NCBI GenBank assembly: GCA_001931875.2
Contig: MSJH02000225.1
Location: 1 to 18,423 of the forward strand
Reading direction: 5' to 3'
DNA length: 18,423 bases
DNA from: Byssochlamys sp. IMV 00236
Lineage: Eukaryota > Ascomycota > Eurotiomycetes > Eurotiales > Thermoascaceae
This document shows positions 9,360 through 15,645 of the stretch, in pieces; positions within the stretch are counted from its first letter, which is position 1, and every line of letters starts with the position of its first letter. The notes beneath the pieces were generated by a model. The model had not been told where the DNA came from. It saw only the letters and a program-made list of their open reading frames with translations, and made no database searches. The position numbers and the translations under genes are program-made.

Positions 9360-10920
9360 GTTAGTCCTAATAACTCCAGCAATCTTGAACGAACCGCCTT
9401 TCTTAACTGCATTATAATCAACTATATTTTATTAGCCCGGATGCGCTTTCAAATAAAGTAAACAGACCTATCTGGTTCTACTTTGCAATAATTAACATCG
9501 ACATAATGATAGGCATTAAATTTTCATTAAAGCTTATTGAGCCTCTTTTTCTCGTTACCCTTCTACTAGTTCATCTCCATATAAGGCTTATTTTTATCAA
9601 TTTCATGCATTTATGTACTCATACTCTTTTTCATTAATAACACCCTTTCTCATCTCGCAATAAATCACATATTTGATATTACCTCTCATTCATGATACAT
9701 GAGTATCCATGACAATAAGGAGACTATCTGAAGTATGTCGCGTACCTTAGCAGCCCATCCTGTTTCGAGCGCCATTTGAAATGCTTTATGCAGACTTAGA
9801 AGTGCCGTTGCTTTACTATATAAATGAACGCATAGTCATTAAATCTATCATAATCACAACCGTCGCTAATGATAGTCTACATTTTACAAGCAGAAGGGAA
9901 AAGTAAAAGGATATAACAACAGGAAATAGAGGATAAACATTTTACCTTTTACCCCCTTTTTTCATGTGCATTAAAAATAAAAATAAAAACATTATACACT
10001 CTTATGCTTTTCTAAGCCAGCAACTCAATCATCTATGTTTCATACTTGATAAACAGATTTTGATACATGAAGATTAGGATGATTTGATTTTGGTTCTTAG
10101 CAAAAAAAAAATGCATTACTACTTTTATGAGACAAGTCATAGTGGCTAACCAAATAGATCAATGATGTTTTGACTTTTGATTACACAAATAACAGCTGTA
10201 ATGGAATCAATTTCATGTGTTTCACAGAATCGGCAGCCTAGTGCTAATTGAGAAAAGCCTTATTTTTTTGTTTACTATCTTCTGCCTTCCCCTTCTCAAC
10301 CTTTGTCCTTGTACATTTAATTCTCATCTTACATTTTTATTCATTCTTAAAGAAAACGATCAGAAAAATAGAAAAATGCGTATTGGAAATGAGAAAAGTG
10401 TAGCACTCATAATGAAAAAAAAATTACATGTGTGTGTATGTGTTTGTGCGAAGTCAACTTTATGTAAACAAGCGGCATCAGAAAAAAAAAGGAGGTGAGA
10501 AAAAAATATGCAAAAAAAGGAGAGGAGGCGTTCGGATGCTCGGATATGTTCTAATATGGATAAGATAGAAAATGAGCTATTCATTTATTCATACATTATT
10601 GGAGAAAGGAGGAATGAGTCATTTATTTTCAGCCTAAACAACATGATTCACGTAAACAAAAAACTATAAAAGAGACCATCATTCTTTTCCCCTTTTTTTT
10701 TCTTTATTTTTCTTCATTCTTTATCTCTTTTAAAAATTCTCCTATACTTTTATTATTTTATTATTCCTTATGTTGAAAGGTATAATAGCGTCTGGGTGAT
10801 CTCAAAGTACATATAACTAATGCCATCGCTTAGAAAATACGCTTTTTCTGATCTTATTTCATGGTTCCTGATTCATCTTACTCTATCATAATGACCTCTC
10901 CTTAAAGAAACCTCTGCTAC
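9360..10920. other. Gene-poor AT-rich stretch after FANCD2
   Basis: About 1.5 kb contains no ORF that resembles a protein and no tRNA box A/B pair that I can find. An AATAAA at 9452-9457 probably ends the FANCD2 mRNA, about 95 nt past its stop. TATA-like strings occur at about 9815-9823 and 10665-10672. Otherwise the stretch is homopolymer runs and AT-rich sequence. Confidence 0.5.
10665..10740 (+). promoter_or_regulatory. TATA box plus pyrimidine tract with no obvious gene
   Basis: TATAAAAG at 10665-10672 is followed by a C/T-rich tract at about 10680-10735, the layout of a fungal core promoter. The downstream ATG at 10769 opens only a very short ORF. A 54-nt intron-like segment (GTATAA donor at 10779, TAACTAAT branch, TTAG acceptor at 10832) still gives a product of about 15 residues. 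It could be a promoter for a non-coding RNA or a decayed gene. Confidence 0.25.
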
Positions 10921-10924
10921 TCGC

Positions 10925-11130
10925 TAATGCTCAAAAGAATACTTGTTAATGCTTATCAATACGCTCAAACAATCAAACAATCAAACAATCAAACAAATAT
11001 TCAAATGCTTATCAATGCCTACAAATGATCATAAGTGCCTGAAAATGCTAGTGAATGCCTGCCCCATGCTTATCAAAGTCAGAAAGTCCTTAAAGAATTT
11101 TGCTCATGTCTATCAATGCCAGCTGCTAAT
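10925..11130 (+). repeat. Degenerate ~20-bp repeat array with an embedded (AAACAATC)n run
   Basis: Variants of a core like AATGCTTATCAATGCC recur at roughly 20-bp intervals from 10925 to 11130 (for example at 10947, 11003, 11025, 11045 and 11065). The units differ by several bases. Between the second and third copies is an 8-bp perfect tandem repeat, AAACAATC, of about four copies at 10967-10996. The copies lack the uniformity of repeats and spacers of a CRISPR array. This is an old minisatellite. Confidence 0.5.
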
Positions 11131-11139
11131 GAATACTGC

Positions 11140-11484
11140 TCTGGAGTAACAACATATTCAATCTACTTTGCCACTATCTGCCAAACTCTGTCAAGCTCTG
11201 CTACAGGTTGCTGCTTCTCTACGCTGGGTCACTCCGAGATGCTCCTATTGTTATGGCTCTGCCTTTACAGTTGATGAATGGCCCGTAAACCCTCCCATAC
11301 TGCTGAGCTCGGCGGTTGCGATGCTCCAAAGGTTCAATATTCCGATGTCTCCACGGTCATCACCCCTTCCAAAACGCTTCGTCCTAGGTACTTAGAAGTG
11401 CACTCTTTGTACGTTGAAGCACCTCTTTCGTTGAATTTACCGTGGTATGATTTTGAGATTGACTTTTTGAGATTTGAGACTTGA
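11140..11484 (+). mobile_element. Possible decayed retroelement gag fragment
   Basis: This block is richer in G+C than its surroundings and has overlapping short ORFs in more than one plus frame, as expected of a coding relic with indels. In one frame, around 11243-11290, the peptide CSYCYGSAFTVDEW has the C-x2-C-x4-x-x4-x spacing of a CCHC zinc knuckle, with the His and last Cys replaced by Phe and Trp. That is weak evidence for a decayed gag-type protein. No LTR, reverse transcriptase or integrase motif was seen. Confidence 0.2.
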
Positions 11485-11597
11485 GTACTTTTTTTTCATG
11501 GAGGGTTTACACCTTGTAGTTTTCTGGCATGCAGTCTATGGTTCTAGTCACCTTGGGTTTGAAAGCTAGTGATAACGTGACCTTCTGGACTTATGGA

Positions 11598-11720
11598 AAG
11601 AAAAAAGAAAAATCTATTTGCTCTTACTTTGGTTATCAAAAGAAAAAAGCCTCTACTTGCTCTCTAAACTTGGCTATCAAAAGAAAAAATTATCTACTTA
11701 TTCAAAGCCCTCTCTCTTTG
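11598..11720 (+). repeat. Imperfect ~41-bp tandem repeat, about 2.5 copies
   Basis: A unit of the form AAAAGAAAAAA followed by CTACTTGCTCT and ACTTTGGTTATC recurs near 11598, 11638 and 11679. The copies differ at several positions and the third is partial. It sits in otherwise non-coding DNA. Confidence 0.4.
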
Positions 11721-11799
11721 GAAATCAAACTATTGCTTACTAATAAAAACTTCATTTTGTTACTCCTGCACTTGACTTTCTGTTCTTTAATATGACTAC

Positions 11800-12106
11800 T
11801 TTCATATTCATTCAGTGTACCTTTCTTTGTTTCTGTCGTATTATACCTTGAAAAAGGGTCAATAAGCAATGTCTACATATCAACAACAAAAGGCTCTGTA
11901 GCATAAACTGACTAATCACAATAATAATGACTGATCCATATAATCATTTTTAATATCCTCATCTTTATTCTTCCAAATAAAAGAAACAGAAAGAATCCCT
12001 TTTACTTTCGGTCTATTCCCAATACCATAACTACAACTACAACAAATATTACACATGCTTTTCCAGCTGAGGTTAAGAAAGTGGCCATTAATCAAGCAAG
12101 GAATTT
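11800..12106. other. AT-rich intergenic DNA
   Basis: No protein-like ORF, RNA gene or clear regulatory element is visible. There are only short AT-rich and AC-rich runs, such as CAACTACAACAAATATTACA near 12030-12050. Confidence 0.4.
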
Positions 12107-12343
12107 TTATCTCTGTTTAAGAACATATCTGCAACCATTAAACCAATCGCCATCCACAGTATGGCAGAGAACAAGTTCCAAAATGATGCCATACTTCTCG
12201 AGAATGGCAGTGAGTTTAGGCTGCAATACCTCAGCTGTTTCAAATGGGATACTTGAAATACCGTCACGATAGATGAGCGTTTGAGCCCAAGACTGATACT
12301 GGAACAGGGCGATTATGAGGATTATAGCGAGAATTGGCAGCAC
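12107..12343 (-). other. ATG-less ORF with hydrophobic leader, doubtful gene
   Basis: The frame encodes about 78 residues that look like a small secreted protein. It begins with a hydrophobic leader (LPILAIILIIALFQYQSWA), with a plausible signal-peptidase site before QT, followed by a polar domain with two Cys (LCHTVDGDW, NGCRYVL). It has no ATG: the frame begins at GTG (12341-12343) and closes upstream at a TAG without a Met. I found no donor site that would join an upstream exon of normal intron length. It may be the last exon of a gene whose start I cannot place, a decayed gene, or chance. A TATA-like TTTATAAAATTT lies at about 12449-12460 on its upstream side. Confidence 0.3.
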
Positions 12344-12474
12344 TTGACCCTTGGGGGAATACTATTAAGCTATGCCAATATGATATTTCTGGTTATTAGC
12401 GAAAAGAGTCATGGTCTCTCTTTAAACAATCATGAAAAATACCAGCTAAATTTTATAAAGTGTTAAACGCGGAT

Positions 12475-12479
12475 CCAAT
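12475..12479 (+). promoter_or_regulatory. CCAAT box upstream of cyclin L
   Basis: CCAAT at 12475-12479 lies about 52 bp before the cyclin L start codon. Pyrimidine-rich sequence (CTATTTCTCTCTTTTTAAT) lies just upstream of the ATG. The assignment rests on motif and position only. Confidence 0.3.
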
Positions 12480-12530
12480 AAAATCAAGTTGAAATAAATA
12501 GCCTATTTCTCTCTTTTTAATATAAACGAT

Positions 12531-13580
12531 ATGTCGTTACACAACCCGCTTGCTTCACTTGAACAACTCGAGACAACCGTGTCAAGAAAAGACGGTATTT
12601 CTGAGGATCTGGAAGAAGATCTTCGAAATTATGGAGCAGAACTTATTCAAAGTGCAGGCATTTTATTGAAATTGTAAGAAAGAAAAAGGAAACAACAATT
12701 AATCTAATCTTTTTTTCCTGGTAGACCACAAGTAGCAATGGCCACTGCTCAAGTACTCTTTCAACGATTCTTTTATATGGCCAGTTTAAAAGACTTTGGT
12801 ATTGTTGTAAGTCAAATATATACGCGTGTATATATATAATATGATACTAGAAAGGACAATCTATAGGAAATTGGAATGGGTGCATTATTTCTTTCTTCAA
12901 AACTTGAGGAATGTGTTGTTAGAATGACATACTTGATTACAGTTTATGACATGCTTATACGTCGATCACGAAATGAATCAACAGAAATACCATTAGATGC
13001 ATTTTCACAGGTAACAAATATAGTATTGGATGCTTTGATAAACCATCAACGCGCGGGTTATGTGAATGTAGCGTGGATATGAATTGAAGAATATGGTTAT
13101 TGCAGCAGAGATGCAAATCCTGCGAAGACTTGGGTTCAATGTACATGTACAGCTACCTTATAATCTCATGGTGAACTATTTGAGAATATTAGGACTAGAA
13201 GATGATGAAAGAGTGGCCAAAAGAGCATGGAACTATTTGAATGATGGGTAAGACAGCTAGGAATGAGAAGTGTAAATTATTGACCATCAAGATGTATATA
13301 TAGTCTAAGAACGAATATATATGCCACCCATGAACCACCAACGATTGCCTGTGCATGTATTTGGTTAGCGTGTAGAGATGAGCAGATTAAACTACCCTGT
13401 ACGGTTGGACAAGAGTGGTGGCTATTGTTTGATGTAGACTTTATCAATTTTAAGAATGTAGCAGGACACATCAAGAGACTTTATTATAGAAAATTAGACA
13501 AGCCTAATTTACCCATTTATAAAGAAGAAGTTGAAAAATGGTTAAATAAAAGGAGGGGGAAACCACGTATGAATTATTAA
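12531..13580 (+). CDS. CCNL1: Cyclin L-type protein without RS tail
   Basis: Cyclin L proteins partner CDK11/CDK12-type kinases in nuclear speckles and influence pre-mRNA splicing and transcription. Five exons (12531-12673, 12725-12806, 12867-13010, 13072-13247, 13304-13580) total 822 nt and encode 273 residues, with all frames closing. Family motifs appear in order: NPLASLEQLETTVSRKDGI, AGILLKLPQVAMATAQVLFQ, EIGMGALFLSSKLEEC and VIAAEMQILRRLGFNVHVQL, then KRAWNYLNDGLRTNIY, EPPTIACACIWLACRD and DVDFINFKNVAGHIKRLYYR. Both cyclin folds are present. The long Arg-Ser domain of animal cyclin L is missing; the protein stops soon after the second fold at KRRGKPRMNY. Its final 13 codons overlap the end of the convergent membrane-protein gene. 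The cyclin L subclass is much better supported than cyclin K, T or C. Confidence 0.92.
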
Positions 13581-14447
13581 AGGGGTGGCTAGCTTTGCTC
13601 TGTAAATAGAGATTCTATTTCTAGTTTCTGTCCCGTTTATGGAATCTATCATCATATCTTCTGTCCTTGCTGTTTCACAAGTTATGAATGTTTGCCATGA
13701 ACTTCTCTGTGAGGTGCTATTTTCTAATTCCCTTTTATTCGAGTCATGAGATGCGACTAGTGTATTTGCTGCACTTGATAACTCTGCTGCTGAATTACTG
13801 CTATTATTTGCTTTATTTTCATTGTTATTGTCCTTTTCTGGTTCATTATTGTTATACATTTGTTGATATTCATTGTTTGTTTGTTTTGTGAGAGCAAGTT
13901 CTGGAAGATATGCCATCATCCTTTGTTCTTCATCTCCTTCATCAGACGAGTCCTTTTTGTTGTCACCAAAGGCTGTTCTTCTTTTACGTACGACAAGAAA
14001 CATCGCAGCAGCGATAAAAGCAGTACCCCCGATAAGACCAACAATGAGAATAACCATCTGAATAGGTGTAGTTGTCACTGGGAAATCAGCTCTAGTTAAA
14101 CTACTTTGACCAATACCTGGGTCAAATTGGGATGCAACGGCAGTAACAGAAGGAATATGAAATATGTCACTCGCATCAATGGTTGCTGTAGTGACAGATG
14201 AATATGTAGGTGAAAATGAGCAGCATGCTTGTGGTGTGACTGAAGGAGAAATTAAAGAGATGGATGTGTGGTCATATGAAGAAGTGTATGCAGGTTTTTT
14301 ATGTAGGCGTGATGATGTGTGTCTTGATATTTTCATTTTACGATATCTGTTAAAAGAAGAATGACGACCTAACGTCTTCTTCTTCTTCTTTTGTCCTTTG
14401 TGATGTTTGTTGTTATTATGACTGACAACTTTCTTATGGTGAGACAT
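13542..14447 (-). CDS. Single-pass membrane protein with Ser/Thr-rich ectodomain, unknown function
   Basis: This is an uninterrupted 301-residue ORF. I start it at the ATG 14445-14447, since no in-frame ATG precedes it. Residues 1-51 are strongly basic (His/Lys-rich, with KKKKK near 20-24), and residues 52-128 are rich in Ser, Thr and Pro. Residues 129-153 form one transmembrane helix (IQMVILIVGLIGGTAFIAAA), followed by the stop-transfer RKRR. The remaining 145 or so residues are Asn-, Ser- and Glu-rich. The layout recalls fungal cell-wall sensor or SKG6/MID2-type proteins, with the Ser/Thr-rich side outside. However, no N-terminal signal peptide is visible, so topology depends on the internal anchor. 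The 3' end overlaps cyclin L by 39 bp on the opposite strand. I do not recognise a named family, and a missed first exon supplying a signal peptide is possible. Confidence 0.6.
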   Translation of the reverse strand: MSHHKKVVSHNNNKHHKGQKKKKKTLGRHSSFNRYRKMKISRHTSSRLHKKPAYTSSYDHTSISLISPSVTPQACCSFSPTYSSVTTATIDASDIFHIPSVTAVASQFDPGIGQSSLTRADFPVTTTPIQMVILIVGLIGGTAFIAAAMFLVVRKRRTAFGDNKKDSSDEGDEEQRMMAYLPELALTKQTNNEYQQMYNNNEPEKDNNNENKANNSSNSAAELSSAANTLVASHDSNKRELENSTSQRSSWQTFITCETARTEDMMIDSINGTETRNRISIYRAKLATPLIIHTWFPPPFI

Positions 14448-14760
14448 GATCAATAGAAAAAGAAAAAGAAAAGAAAAATTGTCAGAACAATGAAGTCAGT
14501 AACGCATACACAAGTAGATATTAAACTTGCTCATTTTGATCCCTGAGTCTATCCGGAAAGGGGGAAGGGATAGGGGGGAGTTCATTTGTTACAGTGTGGG
14601 TGAGTTTCCAGGGCAAGTTAGACTGGAATGTGTATGCTCGTGGGTTTGATTGGGTAGCAATTTTAGCAATCCATTGAAGACTAAGTGCACCCCAATTCAC
14701 TTAAAAAAAATTTAAGCAGTAACTGTACACTGTTTTTAGTTTGCAGACCTCCCATTAACA
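14448..14760. promoter_or_regulatory. Divergent intergenic region between membrane protein and RRP46
   Basis: These 313 bp hold the 5' flanks of two divergent genes. An A-rich run at 14456-14478 lies next to the membrane-protein start. A G-rich patch (GGAAAGGGGGAAGGGATAGG) is at about 14555-14574, and ATTGG and CCAAT occur near 14648 and 14692. No ORF of note is present. Confidence 0.4.
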
Positions 14761-15621
14761 ATGACTCGCCCAGATCGACGAACAGAAAATACGCAATTAA
14801 GAACTTTTTCAGCAACTCAAAATGTTCTTCATAGAGCTGATGGATCTGCGAGATTTGATCTTGGTACAAACAAGAGAGAAAAAGACATGATTATAGATTT
14901 TAACTTTTTCTAAATCAAAAAGGAGCAACATCCGTCATTTGCTCCGTGTCTGGCCCAATGGAAGTACCTTTACGCGATGAAAAACTAGACGAAGCGACGG
15001 TTGAGGTTGTTGTTCGACCTTCTAGCGGGATTGCATCTACAAAAGAAAAACTAATTGAGAATACACTACGCACTACCTTTGAACCCATCATCTTGGGTGG
15101 TATGATGCCTCGCACCCTTGTTCAGATCGTTGTTCAAATCATAAAAGATGACGGATCAGTCATAGCTGCTGCTGTTAATGCCATAGCCCTTGCCTTATTA
15201 GACGCAGGAATCCCACTAAAGTACATGGCAGCGTCAGTTACTTGTATGATTGATAAGACAAACAACATCATATTGGATCCAACAGCTGCTGAATTGGACG
15301 TAAGGATAGCCTCTCTAATGATATACTAGGCAGAGAATATAGAGTGACTGATTCTTTATCTTTATATTAGAATGCCAAATCTGTTCACACGTTTGCTTTT
15401 GACAATACCCCCAGAACAACTACTGTGCTATTATCGGATTCCAGCGGAGTGTTTAGTGAAGAAGAGGTAATGATGATACATGTATGTCTTAATGTCTATA
15501 CTAATAGTTTGACAAGTATATTGAATGTTATGATTTATGCCATCAAGCAGTAGGACAGGTGCATTCATTTATACGAACTGCAGTTGAAGCAAAAAAGCAA
15601 AAAGAGCATCAACAGCAGTAA
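14761..15621 (+). CDS. RRP46: Exosome core subunit RRP46 (EXOSC5), RNase PH-like
   Basis: RRP46 is one of the six RNase PH-like ring subunits of the RNA exosome, the 3'-5' processing and decay machine of nucleus and cytoplasm. In eukaryotes the ring is generally non-catalytic. Four exons (14761-14863, 14923-15299, 15371-15466, 15508-15621) total 690 nt for 229 residues. Landmarks are QNVLHRADGSARFDLGATSV, SGPMEVPLRDEKLDEATVEV, MMPRTLVQIVVQIIKDDGS, NAIALALLDAGIPL and ILDPTAAE. Length and order match the family. The start ATG gives the expected short N terminus. The stop is 22 bp from the stop of the convergent Fanzor relic, and AATAAA at 15633-15638 is its likely poly(A) signal. Confidence 0.93.
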
Positions 15622-15632
15622 CCAATGTAAAT

Positions 15633-15645
15633 AATAAATTTTATT
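15633..15645. terminator. Bidirectional poly(A) element AATAAATTTTATT
   Basis: AATAAA at 15633-15638 serves the plus strand (RRP46). TTTATT at 15640-15645 is AATAAA on the minus strand and overlaps the final stop (15644-15646) of the Fanzor relic. The near-palindrome would suit two converging transcripts. Confidence 0.5.

Noticed and set aside
10925..11000. A CRISPR-like repeat array.
   Set aside because: The repeats are degenerate, lack unique spacers of constant length, and lie in eukaryotic DNA.
9360..12530. tRNA or rRNA genes in the gene-poor stretch.
   Set aside because: I found no box A/box B pair or GGTTCGA-type T-loop on either strand, and no rRNA-like conserved segment.
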